A stretch of DNA of 64,000 bases from Tritrichomonas musculus (GCA_039105265.1 JAPFFF010000047.1:248001-312000), one strand, 5' to 3'. Numbered from the stretch's first letter, positions 9,562 to 20,300 are shown. The notes: generated by a model from the letters alone, not told the origin. Numbers and translations: made by a program.

Positions 9562-9990
9562 ATGAATAAGTATAAAAGCCCCAACTCAACAACCATCGGT
9601 ACCACTGGATGTATGTATAATGAAGGAACTGTTACAGATAAGGATATTGAATACAATCATTATGGTATATATTCTAATGATAACACTTATGCGGTCACCT
9701 TCAATCCTCACATCAATCGACCACCTACGAAAAATATGCCACACTATCCAGTAAGACAACCTCCAACAGATGAGCATATGACGCTTACTCAAAATGAGCC
9801 ACCTGTGAGCATGACTGATGGGATGCATTATTTGAACAATGCGACAACACAACCTCCTCCATTACTCCCACAATATTTGAATCGAACTCAGGACCTGGCA
9901 GCGATTCAAGGATTGGCTAATGAGAGAGATAAGGCAAATTTGATATATAATAAGCCGGCTAATATCAGTTTCAAAAATATTCATTACTGA
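9562..9990 (+). CDS. Small proline/asparagine-rich Polinton protein (142 aa)
   Basis: Unrecognised. The protein is Pro/Asn/Thr-rich (RPPTKNMPHYPVRQPPTDEH) and likely largely unstructured, with a short helical segment near the C-terminus (RTQDLAAIQGLANERDKANL). It directly follows the candidate capsid gene with a 50-bp spacer containing TTATTTTTATTTATTTG, so it is probably co-expressed with it. A capsid-associated minor protein is plausible. Confidence 0.6.
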   Translation: MNKYKSPNSTTIGTTGCMYNEGTVTDKDIEYNHYGIYSNDNTYAVTFNPHINRPPTKNMPHYPVRQPPTDEHMTLTQNEPPVSMTDGMHYLNNATTQPPPLLPQYLNRTQDLAAIQGLANERDKANLIYNKPANISFKNIHY

Positions 9991-10075
9991 GGAATCATAT
10001 TGTTTATAGGTAGTAGGAGGCGAACTCATAAACTGACGAGTTTTCAAATCAATTTATTTTTTTATCCACTTAGAA

Positions 10076-10840
10076 ATGAACTCAACAGGTACTAACACTT
10101 CAATGTTAGCCGTTGTTGAATCAATCAATGATGACTACGAATACATTCAGTATAATGAGAAGCTTCGTTTGATACATTCCATTAAGGATGATATGTACCA
10201 AGCTCAAAGCATTCTTGCTGCATGTAATTCCAAGAAACAGCTTCGCCATTGGTTTGATAACAAATCAACACAGGAATTGCTCGAAAATGGGTCTGGTAGA
10301 ATTCTACCAGACCAGAAATTGTATGAAGATAGACCCAATTTACCTAATGATTTGAAGGGTATGTATGTTCACCGATTGCTGGTCAATCATATTGCAATGT
10401 GGGCATCACCATCATATGCATGGGATGTCATGCAATTATTGGATTCACTAGCTTCTCAGCAACGCGAGCAGATGGTTAACAAAATCAATGACCTTACCCC
10501 GAGAGCTGTTCCTAAAGACCACAAACATAGCTACAGGTATATGATATGGCTTGAAGAACTTCCTAAAAATAGGAACTTTGTAGTGCTTCATCTCGTTCGT
10601 CGTAACAAACATTCATGGAGGCAAGTCAGTAAGATTTATCAAGATGAGAAGAAGCGATGGATATATGTTGATGACCTACCCATTGCGATGACTCCTAATG
10701 AAGATATCAAACGATTAGCACGAGCATTGTTCAAAGGTGATGATGTTAGAGTTGGCAGTACTGATATCATCATTAACAAATCATGTCTAGAAGAGTTTCA
10801 CAAAGCTATTGAAGAATACTTTAAAAATATGCATCTTTAA
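10076..10840 (+). CDS. KilA-N domain protein
   Basis: 254 aa. Residues ~30-125 fit the KilA-N fold common in large DNA viruses and phages: RHWFDNKSTQELLE, then LKGMYVHRLLVNHIAMWASPSYAWDVMQLLD with the typical G.YVH..L..H.A.W.SP..A..V pattern. KilA-N domains bind DNA and are usually regulatory. The C-terminal half (about 150-245) is a separate alpha/beta module (YRYMIWLEELPKNRNFVVLHL) that I cannot name. TTTATTTTTTTATCC precedes the ATG. A short copy of its DRPNLPNDLK region recurs at about 10950-10980. Confidence 0.8.
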   Translation: MNSTGTNTSMLAVVESINDDYEYIQYNEKLRLIHSIKDDMYQAQSILAACNSKKQLRHWFDNKSTQELLENGSGRILPDQKLYEDRPNLPNDLKGMYVHRLLVNHIAMWASPSYAWDVMQLLDSLASQQREQMVNKINDLTPRAVPKDHKHSYRYMIWLEELPKNRNFVVLHLVRRNKHSWRQVSKIYQDEKKRWIYVDDLPIAMTPNEDIKRLARALFKGDDVRVGSTDIIINKSCLEEFHKAIEEYFKNMHL

Positions 10841-11034
10841 ATAATATTATATTTTTGCAATGCGATTCGTTTCAAGAAATACTTGATGAATTAGAACGCA
10901 GTTCCTGCTCGTCACAGCAAAATTGCTGCGACCTAGATATTATTCAAGATAGACCAAATTTACCAAATGATTTGAAGGATATTATATTCATTATTGAGAA
11001 ATCACATGGTTTATAATATTTTATTTTTGGGGAA
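10841..11034 (+). other. Spacer with a partial copy of the KilA-N gene
   Basis: At about 10948-10980 the DNA closely repeats a piece of the upstream KilA-N gene (the DRPNLPNDLK codons). A 20-base word beginning TAGAACGCAGTTCC (10892-10911) recurs at 11955-11974. No intact gene is supported here. Confidence 0.5.
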
Positions 11035-11565
11035 ATGATCAAGAAAAGAAATGCTAATGCAGGTATCAATGCAAACGTTTCATTAGAACCATCAGCTGCA
11101 TCGCAATCAACATCTAATATTAATAATAATATCATCATTAATAAGAGGGATGATGGCAAGGAGGATATCGTCATTACGAGAGATATCGATGAGGAGCAAC
11201 CAGTATCATCCGCTGAGGGCATGGATGTGAGGACTGTTATATTAGAATCATATGCACAAATATTATTGAATCAAGATAAGGCGTTATTAAGTAATCTCAT
11301 CTCCAAAAATTGTATCATTGTTCCCATGTCAGCTTTACAAAATATTATCAAGGCAGCTATCCATACTGAACAGGTAGATATATATCTGGATGAAGATATT
11401 AAATGTTGTGCAACTAAAGCTAATCCAATTCGCAAAATAGAAGCTATCAAAATTGTTAATGAGAATGGAGAAATTGTAACTGATTTCAAGCAGGTCTACA
11501 ATAAGGAGTATAACGAACTCGTTAACGTATACCATTTATGTCTCAAATACTGCATCAATATGTAA
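11035..11565 (+). CDS. Polinton protein of unknown function (176 aa)
   Basis: Unrecognised. The first ~60 residues are Asn/Ser-rich and low complexity; residues ~65-176 are a compact alpha/beta region (TVILESYAQILLNQDKALL, KIVNENGEIVTDF). No catalytic motif or membrane segment. It is preceded by TATTTTATTTTTGG upstream of the ATG, like most genes of the element. The gene lies between the two copies of the TAGAACGCAG word. Confidence 0.6.
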   Translation: MIKKRNANAGINANVSLEPSAASQSTSNINNNIIINKRDDGKEDIVITRDIDEEQPVSSAEGMDVRTVILESYAQILLNQDKALLSNLISKNCIIVPMSALQNIIKAAIHTEQVDIYLDEDIKCCATKANPIRKIEAIKIVNENGEIVTDFKQVYNKEYNELVNVYHLCLKYCINM

Positions 11566-12052
11566 AAATGCAAAAACCAACCCCCGTAACTGGATGCGTA
11601 ATGCATTCTCTCGAGGAACCAACATACGTACCCGGGATTATATATCAATCCCCCAAGGAAAATATCTGCATCCAATTACAGGAGCTGGTTTGGGTTTGCA
11701 TTGCCGACAATGCTTCGTATTATCCATAATCCACAAGTAATAGCTTACCACAAGGTGTTTAGTTCGCTAGGGCTCTATCACAAATATGGACCGAAAATAA
11801 TACGAAAAATCGGTATGGCAGCGAATCGAACTCATGCCTGCCGCCGAAGCTGGGAGACATGCTTCATGATCCAACAACTATACCAGTTAGCGCTAACACA
11901 TATATGTTTTCGATTTACTATTTAAACTGTTCCAATTATATTCCATCATACATATAGAACGCAGTTCCTGCTCGCTCTATATACCCAAAATTTTTCAAAA
12001 ATATTTTTTATATCACATGTCCAAAATTATTTTATTTTTTATCCTAATATAA
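11566..12052. other. Gene-poor Polinton stretch with short overlapping frames and a tRNA-like minus-strand patch
   Basis: Several short open frames overlap here and none is convincing on its own. Between about 11810 and 11895 the minus strand carries GTTCGATTC (box B-like), a GAAGC/GCTTC hairpin, complementary ends and a downstream T-run, but no standard cloverleaf forms. Confidence 0.4.
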
Positions 12053-12511
12053 ATGTCTGTTGATTCAATCGTAGACACTAACAATAACTTCTACTCACCA
12101 ACCAAGCTCGTTTCATTTATCAATGATACATATAAGAACAACAAGTTTGTAAAGGCTGTCATCTATTTCGAAGGGGAGAAAGTATTTAAAAATAAGTTTG
12201 ACAAATATTGTTGCAAACCTTTATTCATCACACTCGAATCATCTAATAAGAAAAATAATGTATTCATCAACTATAATAAAATCATTAAATTGTTTGGGGA
12301 TTCGATTATAGTATCATTCAACTGCAAATTCGATAGCAAGGATAAGCTATACGTCCTTATCATAGAACTCACAATGCAAACATATATGGACACCCCATAC
12401 TATCCATGCCACGTTCTCGAATGCGTCAACAAACATAATATCAAATGTATTCGCGACCAGTTCAAAATTGAATTCGATGATAGCGATATAAAGGATGATT
12501 GCTTCGTATAA
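12053..12511 (+). CDS. Polinton protein of unknown function (152 aa)
   Basis: Unrecognised small alpha/beta protein with several cysteines (KYCCKPLF, YPCHVLECV). No signal peptide or membrane span. ATTTTATTTTTTATCC lies ~10-25 bp before the ATG, the recurring upstream motif of this element. It is followed 47 bp later by a bZIP-like basic protein in the same direction. Confidence 0.6.
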   Translation: MSVDSIVDTNNNFYSPTKLVSFINDTYKNNKFVKAVIYFEGEKVFKNKFDKYCCKPLFITLESSNKKNNVFINYNKIIKLFGDSIIVSFNCKFDSKDKLYVLIIELTMQTYMDTPYYPCHVLECVNKHNIKCIRDQFKIEFDDSDIKDDCFV

Positions 12512-12558
12512 ATATGCATCGATTATTTTTATAAAAATATTTTTTTCTCGATAAGCAA

Positions 12559-12951
12559 ATGAGTGAATCGAAAGTAGATAGCCCAACTATTACTAAGCAA
12601 CATCCATCCGTCAACAGGACAATTGTTAAATCGAAATCGAGTGATGTATTAAATAAGATTGATAACATTGATGATGAACCTATTGAACCTACATCTAAGA
12701 AGCCTCGTGGGCGAAGATGTAAGTATGCTAATGATGACGAGCGACGAACTGCTAGACGCCAACAGCAACGTGAATATAGATTACGCAAAAAATATGAAAT
12801 GGAGATACTGAGGAGATATGTTAAGGAACATCTTGATGAGCTTGCAGAGGAGGAAGATGCCCCTGATGCAGATAACATCGATTGTAGTGTTAATGAAACG
12901 ATTAATGAGACACCTGATGATGAGCCCTTAGTAGATAATTGTAATAACTAA
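12559..12951 (+). CDS. Basic bZIP-like DNA-binding protein (130 aa)
   Basis: Residues ~50-90 form a strongly basic helix (KKPRGRRCKYANDDERR followed by ARRQQQREYRLRKK), preceded by a GRR/AT-hook-like turn and followed by a hydrophobic/acidic helix. This organisation recalls the basic region of bZIP proteins and the small KY..DEERR.ARR proteins of large DNA viruses. The C-terminus is acidic. It is a likely regulator or DNA-packaging protein of the element; the exact role is inferred. Confidence 0.6.
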   Translation: MSESKVDSPTITKQHPSVNRTIVKSKSSDVLNKIDNIDDEPIEPTSKKPRGRRCKYANDDERRTARRQQQREYRLRKKYEMEILRRYVKEHLDELAEEEDAPDADNIDCSVNETINETPDDEPLVDNCNN

Positions 12952-13038
12952 ATAATTACATTTTATCGAACCATATTTTATTTTTGTTAGAATTATCAGT
13001 ATTGAGGATAACAAATAATATGCTCCGCAAAAATAATA

Positions 13039-13764
13039 CTAATTCAAGTTATATATTTTCTTGAATCTATTTACATATACATTGACAGTTCTATTTTTAG
13101 TATCCTTCATGCTAACAAATAGAACACCTGATTTATTCTCTTTGATATATAATTCTCTGTAACGTACTCCGTTGAAATAGTAAAACTTATTATCGAAATA
13201 ATAATAGTTCTCAAATAAGTGGTCACCGTATTTATTCACCACAATTGCATCTTCATCTATATCGTCAAAATACTCGTATACAATACCTCTCGTTGAACTC
13301 CTATTTTTATTATTATCTTGAGTCGAAACCCATCGTAAACATTTTACATGATAATATGTCCTATCCTGCTCTATATGGTCGACGATAGTTTTGTTTACAG
13401 GGTCATCGTTATATATGAATTGTAGTGCAACAAGTCTATGTTTTTGTTGACAGCTACCATTGAGAGATACTTGGATGTATCCGCTAGTTTTATTTTTGAA
13501 TTCAGTAACAATCCTACCAGTTGCTATCTTACGAATTGGATAAGGGTAGCAGTTCAATATCTCATACTCGTTTTCATAATTCTTGAGGGGGAACCATTTA
13601 GCATCTTCATCCTTTTCAACGGTGGGACATACATCATCACCGCGTCCATCTGTATTGCAACCAACATCGACAAGATCAGGGGTAGCCTTCAATCTAGCAT
13701 TCTCCTCCTCAAGTAATTTGATGCGTTCCAATAATTGGTCAATATTGATATTATCGTGTGACAT
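13039..13764 (-). CDS. HNH endonuclease with NUMOD4-like segment and N-terminal coiled coil
   Basis: 241 aa, on the opposite strand to its neighbours. Residues ~8-27 are a short leucine-zipper-like helix (LLERIKLLEEENARL). Residues ~57-80 match a NUMOD4-type motif (WFPLKNYENEYEI...PIRKIATGRIV). Residues ~105-145 give the HNH core (KHRLVALQFI, IVDHIEQDR, CLRW). Phages and large DNA viruses carry many such genes as homing endonucleases or regulators. Its start lies 63 bp from the start of PolB, so the two genes are divergent and may share a control region. Confidence 0.8.
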   Translation of the reverse strand: MSHDNINIDQLLERIKLLEEENARLKATPDLVDVGCNTDGRGDDVCPTVEKDEDAKWFPLKNYENEYEILNCYPYPIRKIATGRIVTEFKNKTSGYIQVSLNGSCQQKHRLVALQFIYNDDPVNKTIVDHIEQDRTYYHVKCLRWVSTQDNNKNRSSTRGIVYEYFDDIDEDAIVVNKYGDHLFENYYYFDNKFYYFNGVRYRELYIKENKSGVLFVSMKDTKNRTVNVYVNRFKKIYNLN

Positions 13765-13826
13765 TTTGATAGCGCGATAAAAAAATGAGTTGATTTTGAA
13801 ACCGGGCCATTTTTAATGATATATAA

Positions 13827-16800
13827 ATGAAAAATAAATTATTAAGTAAGCTCACCAAAAGAGATATCTTATCGTTACCCGGATTCGCTAATAAAACTGC
13901 ATCGTTGAGAGAGTTGAAGGGTGAGTTATCGAATCGATTGATAAGTATGCATATTAATAGGAGAGGTGTTTGCGTTGATGATTATATTAGAGCATTTGAT
14001 AAGGATGATAATAAATTATTCGCGACCATTCGTAAAGGCAAATCGAGTCATATCAATCGAGTTCAGCAACGTAATCAGTATAAAAATAGTATTCGCGACA
14101 ACGCATTAGAGGAGAGGCTTATATTAAACATCCCCATCAACTTATATCAATCCAAGACTGATGAGAGAATTCAATATGAGAAACGAATCAAGGATGTTGT
14201 CAATAAACGCAATTTTCAAAAGTATATGACCGAATATATGTTATACGTGAATAGGAGGATATCATTTGATGTGTTGATAGGAGATGATGAAGACAAACGT
14301 TTAGCATTTTGTGAGGCGTTGAGAAAATGTTATAGTTTGAAAGGTGATGAGAGACCTGTTGTCAAAGCTCACTCACTCGATGGTACCTATAAATATTTCA
14401 CCCTGAGTGATAAATGGATGATTGATAACACGATTGGTCATATCGCAGGCACCGTTGATTTGATCGAAGATGCTAGTGATGTAAATCCCAACTACAACAG
14501 CACATTTATACCCGTTCGATACGAAGCATTATTTGTAACTAAAAGTAAGTTCAAAAAGACCACCACATTTTCGATACAAAAATTGGACCCTGATACGAAT
14601 ACAGTTTATAATGAAGAGATTGAGATTGATGAAGATTTTAGAAACATGTATGATGGCGGATTTTTCCCATATATCAATTTGAGCAATATCGATTTGACAG
14701 ATTATCATATATTTAGTTCCATAGACAAAAATAATTATAAGGACAACTGCTTCGTATATGCATGTATTCAATCAGGTGTGTTTGAGATAGATGAAATAAA
14801 TCATTTGAGGAATTATATTAGGACTAAGCGAGTTCCTTGTAATCGTATTATCAGTGTTGCCAAGGAATTCAAATGCCACTTCATTATACGACGTATCGAT
14901 GAATCCAAAGATACTCGCCACCAATATAATGTTAGAATTGATACGCGAAAGAAACCATGGGCTAAGGATTACGTGAGAACTGTCGACCTACTCCTATATA
15001 AGAATCACTACATGATTAATAAAAATATCATGGCGACAACATATTATTTGGAACATAGAGATGAGCTCGATGAAAAATTTGCTCATATTCCAATTGATAG
15101 GAGAGTTCTAATCAAGGGTGTTAATAAAGATACCCCTCTATATAAAAATGAAGGTACCACTCCAATGATTATACTACGTAAGATGTTTGATTTAAACTTA
15201 TTTAGAGAGATTAAGAATTGTGAATTAAATATATTAGCAACGACCGAATTCAATAATAATCTCAATGACTATGTCGATTTAAATTATGATGAGGAGCTAT
15301 GTTGCAAACCTATCAAAACAGATACTAATTACGGTAAGCAATGGAGTAGGATTTATTATAGTGATTATGAAACCAACTCAACTGTGTCTCCTCATGTTCC
15401 ATATCTAAATTGTACAGCTTGGAGAGATGGTGCATATATTCACAGTATATCTTTCACAGGAGATAATATTAATGAACAGCTATTAGATTATTTACAGGAC
15501 CAATCATTAACATACTTTCACAATCTAAAATATGATGCATGCTTCTTCATGAACACATATGGTTGGCAACCCAAGATACTTGAGCGAGCAGGTACTATAT
15601 TACAAATCATTATGAACAAATATATCGATAACAAGATTGTGAAAACGTTAACGTTCCGCAACAGCTATTCTCTAATTAATAAGCCCTTGAGGAAATTCGC
15701 GAGCATGTTCAACTTAGATGTCCACAAGGAGATCATGGCCTATAAGTTATATACGGAACATAATATTAAACGTTGTATCGTGCCAGCGTTAGAATTCCAA
15801 ATACAATATTATGAAGAGAAAAAAGATGAGAAATCTTTGCATGAGATTGCACGAGATTTTAAACAGTTGATTGAAAATGCGAAGATAGCTGATGCGTATG
15901 ACTCATTAAATATAGATATCATGAAATATGCGAAATTTTATTGCAAGAAGGATTGCATAGTTTTGATGAAGGGCTTGGAGAAATTTAATGAAGACCTCAT
16001 GAAAATATTTCATGAAACCAAGATTAATATGTTAAACATTCATAACTATATATCTATCTCAGCTATTGGATACGATTTCGCTAAAAGATATGGATGCTTT
16101 AATGGATGCTATGAGTTGAGTGGTAAGCCCCAGAATTTTATCCTGAGATGTGTTAGCGGAGGTAGGACAATGACTGCGAATAATGATAAGCAATACATAG
16201 AGGGGCGCATCCAAGACTTCGATGCCGTGTCTTTATATCCATCTGCGATGAGAATTATGAATGGGGTACCAAAGGGCAAGCCTAAGATCATCCCCGCAAA
16301 TGTTTCGAAGGAAGAGCTGTTGAAATATGACACGTTTTTTGCAGAAATCAATATTACAAAAATTAAATGTAAGAGTGATATTGATTACAAATTTGGGCAT
16401 GTATTCCATCGGGATGATAATGGTAGCAAGATATTTGATAACAATCCAGTCACCCATTTCTATATCGACAAGATAGCATTCATGGATTTAATGGAGTTTT
16501 ATGATTTCGATTATGAGTTCATTCGCGGATACTATTTCAATGAAGGTTTCAATACAACTATAAATAAGTTCATCGATAAATTATTTAGACTTAGATTGAG
16601 ATACCAACGAGCATGTAATCCGTTGGAGCAAACTATTAAGCTGCTCCTCAATAGTATATATGGTAAGTCTATTTTGAAAGCTATTCCAATCGAGACTAAA
16701 TCCGTCCCCAAGGAGAAGATATATAACTATATCTGGAGGAATTATAATTATATAAGTGAGATTACAGAAACCGATAATATTAACAACGTTTATGTTAAGA

Positions 16801-17357
16801 AGATGAAGCCTATATATAATCACTTCAACCTACCACAATTTGGGGCATCAGTTCTCTCATGGAGTAAGCATATTATGAATAGAGTTATGAATACGGCTGA
16901 GCAACACGGCATCAATATATATTATCAAGATACTGATAGCATGCATATTATGGAAGATGATGTTGAACGCATCGCAAAAATATATAATTCAAAATATGGG
17001 AGACAATTGATTGGTAAGCAGATGTGTCAGTTTCATATTGATTTTGACAGATTTGATGGTGCTGTTGGCGAAGTCCATTCACGTAAACTGATAGCGCTTG
17101 GTAAGAAATCATATCTAGATATACTGGTCGATGAGAATGGCAACGAAGGATATCATATTAGAATGAAAGGTGTTCCTAAACAATGTATTCTCAATTATTG
17201 TAAGCATCATAATATTAGTGTTGAAGAATTATATGAGCTCATGTATAATGGTGAGGAGATTACATTTAACCTACTCGATGGTGCCAATTGTTTTCGCAAA
17301 AATAAATTGTATCAGCAAATCAATCTCCCTCAATTTAATAGGACGATGAAGTTTTAA
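13827..17357 (+). CDS. Protein-primed family-B DNA polymerase (Polinton PolB)
   Basis: 1176 aa. Exonuclease motifs: SDYET (about 513), NLKYD (about 570), YCKKD (about 708). Polymerase motif A is DFDAVSLYPSAM (about 797-808), motif B is LLLNSIYGKS (about 940-950) and motif C is YYQDTDSMHI (about 1031-1041). Residues 1-55 share a domain with the coiled-coil protein at 6724. Residues ~305-400 (DNCFVYACIQSG ... NHYMI, with C308 and H394) look like the Cys/His arrangement of an OTU/papain-type fold reported in the N-terminal part of some Polinton polymerases. The enzyme should copy the element from its protein-capped ends. Divergent from the HNH gene. Confidence 0.95.
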   Translation: MKNKLLSKLTKRDILSLPGFANKTASLRELKGELSNRLISMHINRRGVCVDDYIRAFDKDDNKLFATIRKGKSSHINRVQQRNQYKNSIRDNALEERLILNIPINLYQSKTDERIQYEKRIKDVVNKRNFQKYMTEYMLYVNRRISFDVLIGDDEDKRLAFCEALRKCYSLKGDERPVVKAHSLDGTYKYFTLSDKWMIDNTIGHIAGTVDLIEDASDVNPNYNSTFIPVRYEALFVTKSKFKKTTTFSIQKLDPDTNTVYNEEIEIDEDFRNMYDGGFFPYINLSNIDLTDYHIFSSIDKNNYKDNCFVYACIQSGVFEIDEINHLRNYIRTKRVPCNRIISVAKEFKCHFIIRRIDESKDTRHQYNVRIDTRKKPWAKDYVRTVDLLLYKNHYMINKNIMATTYYLEHRDELDEKFAHIPIDRRVLIKGVNKDTPLYKNEGTTPMIILRKMFDLNLFREIKNCELNILATTEFNNNLNDYVDLNYDEELCCKPIKTDTNYGKQWSRIYYSDYETNSTVSPHVPYLNCTAWRDGAYIHSISFTGDNINEQLLDYLQDQSLTYFHNLKYDACFFMNTYGWQPKILERAGTILQIIMNKYIDNKIVKTLTFRNSYSLINKPLRKFASMFNLDVHKEIMAYKLYTEHNIKRCIVPALEFQIQYYEEKKDEKSLHEIARDFKQLIENAKIADAYDSLNIDIMKYAKFYCKKDCIVLMKGLEKFNEDLMKIFHETKINMLNIHNYISISAIGYDFAKRYGCFNGCYELSGKPQNFILRCVSGGRTMTANNDKQYIEGRIQDFDAVSLYPSAMRIMNGVPKGKPKIIPANVSKEELLKYDTFFAEINITKIKCKSDIDYKFGHVFHRDDNGSKIFDNNPVTHFYIDKIAFMDLMEFYDFDYEFIRGYYFNEGFNTTINKFIDKLFRLRLRYQRACNPLEQTIKLLLNSIYGKSILKAIPIETKSVPKEKIYNYIWRNYNYISEITETDNINNVYVKKMKPIYNHFNLPQFGASVLSWSKHIMNRVMNTAEQHGINIYYQDTDSMHIMEDDVERIAKIYNSKYGRQLIGKQMCQFHIDFDRFDGAVGEVHSRKLIALGKKSYLDILVDENGNEGYHIRMKGVPKQCILNYCKHHNISVEELYELMYNGEEITFNLLDGANCFRKNKLYQQINLPQFNRTMKF

Positions 17358-17394
17358 TATTTTTGATTGGCTAACTTATTGAGTACCTACCTCC

Positions 17395-20300
17395 TTATAA
17401 TGAATGTATTCCATTCTTGGTATTATCTTCAGCTAAGATACCATTTGATGAAAAGAATGACCCACCAATCAATATGAAATTAGCTGTTGGATTGACCATT
17501 AAATTGCTACTATTTAATGGAAATTCAATATTGTTTAACCAGATCTTATTTGGTTCGCATTGGTATTCATACGTAGGTGTATTTTTAACATTGAATGATA
17601 TATTAATTTTAATTTCTTTTTCACTGGCAACATTATTTTTGTTTTCATGATATGTCAAATAGAGGGTTGCCTCATATGCATCAAATGGTTGTTCGAATTG
17701 GTAACGAATGCTAGTACTATTTGGTACGCTGAATGTATACTTAATTCGCGTTAATCTATTCGCTAATGCAGCTAATCTTGATTCAAAAGATTCTATGGTT
17801 GCTTTCAAATTTGTGTTCTCAGTTACCAAATTTTCTATCCTTGTCTTCAGTTCATTATAATCACTTTTTAATGCATAATTTGACAAATCAACTGGTTCAG
17901 GTATATCTGTTTTCAAAGCAAAAGTGTTCGACACATATCTTGCTGAATAAGCGTTTTTGTCTGTTGGTTCGATATTTTTGGTTATTGAACATGATAAAAT
18001 TTCCGGTGTTTCACCACTTCCTGGATTGATTAATTCATGGGAGCTATACAGAATCCAAAGACCAGAATTACTTCCTTCGATGCGCATTATCTGAGAGGGT
18101 TGTTCGTCATCGTCATTGTACGAATAATCTATGTGAACATAATGAGCCGTATAGAAATTGTTTGATGAGACAATATCCAACCCATATTGCTCAATCAGTT
18201 CATGATATGTGTCGTAATCCAAATCAGGAATTGTATTATTGACGATTTCGAAATGAATAATTGTTTGCCCCTCAATAATTTCTGGAATAATGCTTTTCAT
18301 AGCATAATTGGTTAGATCAACAGGTTCAGGTATATCTTTCTTTAATGCATACTCCTTCAAGACATCATTGACCTCATCAACTGTGGGGTATTCATTTATG
18401 ATTGTAGCTAGTGAAGCATCATTAGATTTGGTCTGTTCATGGATAGCATCAATTTTATTATGAAGAGCATTTATGTCACAGGTATAGGCTAAATCATTTG
18501 GTGTAAATGACATCCTCCTAACACAAGTATTCTCCTTGATAGTAATAGTATTGACTTTAACATTTTGGGGATTAGGTATGATTATAATCTTATCATTGAG
18601 AGTGCATGTTGGGAAGTAATCGCAACCTTCATATTGACTAACACTACCATTGTCTATAGTAATTGTAACAATATATTCCTCATAGTCTATATCATTGAAT
18701 TCGCTAATAAACATTAACATCAGCCTAACTTTGATAGTTCCATTTGTAATCACATCTTCAGCTTCAAGATGAACATCCTTATTGACTAGCTTACCAACAA
18801 TATCAATAGTGTCATCTCTAACTAAATTATTTTTGGAAATATAGATATCATCAAGTAGGGTTGTATTAAATTCAACCTCATTTATTTTTTCAGCTAATAG
18901 TCTAAATGCTGGTTTCAATGACTCCCTGAAGTGGTTGCATAAATCGATAGCATCTCTATATGTTGTAATGGTTGTTGAGGGGTTGTTAACATCATCAGTA
19001 TATTCGACAGCAACTTTATCTGCATCGCACCAATTTATGATTGGAGTTAAATCAGTTGTAGTTGACCTTGCTATTTTTAATGGAGGTAGGTTGCTTCCAT
19101 CACCTAGATGATATAAAGCTTGCTCACCTTGGGATATACCTTCAATGGTTGAATCTATACCAGCTTTAGTGATTGTGAACCCTGTTCGAAATAACGTCAA
19201 TCCAACATTGGCTATGCTACCAGCCGTACCGATGACTCCAAATGCCAGGGCTACATTTGATACGATTCGAACCTGGTCGATATCATCTTGCAAGTGTTGA
19301 GTAATTCTTTTAGTCTCACCCATTTCTGCATTTAATGTATCCACTCTACTGGTCAAATCTTTAACATCATAACTAACTACATCAAAGTTGTTAGTGAGTA
19401 CATTCAAATCACTCCTCATGGTAGTAATATTATCAGCCGTAATGACCTTAGATGATGTTATATTGTAATCAGTATATAAGGTTGTCGCGGCATCTGGTCT
19501 CGGGAGTACTTCATAATATTGTTGGTCGATTATATATTTGAATGCGTTAGTTGACGGGTCCCAATTCACTTCATCAATGGGGTCAGTGAAATCTTTCTTC
19601 AAATATAGTTCAATATTTTTGGTATCTGTATTAATTTTAGTAGTAGAATATTCATAACTAATCATCTCGATAGTATCTAGGATTGGGATGACATCGAGTA
19701 ACCACTTATCATTCTTCTTAATAACATTATCAACTTTAAATGATAATCTCGTGCCTGTAATTGAATCACCAACATATATATCTAAATATATCTTCTCAAA
19801 CATATCTGTTCTATCTATAACATTAGGAGCCATCTCGAAATAATATATGACTGCTCCATAATATCCAGGATGTAATGCATTATCGACACCACCATAAAAC
19901 GACCTATCATAATTAGTATATGTTAGTTTCCATTCATCCTCATCATGTATCTTCCCATCATTCATCTCAATACTTATTTTATGTTTGTAGTTCTTCAAAA
20001 TTGAAAACATCAATCCATTTTCCTCATCAGCCTGTATCAATTTATCATGCAAGTCTGTTTTCTTAATTGTAACCCACCCACCGTAGCAACCATCTGTTTT
20101 CTTACCAGGTCTAAGATTCCATTTGGTGATAACTTTAGAATTGAGTCTACCTTGGATATTATTACCTGTCCAGTAACCTTTATTTTTATGTGTTTCATCA
20201 GCACACCATTTCAATGACCAATGATTCCCAAAACAATGTTCTGTAAACTTGAATTCGAGTTGGTCTGGTATAGTATAATCATCAGGCACCTCAAATATAA

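Noticed and set aside
11810-11895. A genuine tRNA gene on the minus strand
   Set aside because: The T-stem and D-arm do not pair properly and the hairpin loop is 10 bases; kept only as a tRNA-like curiosity.
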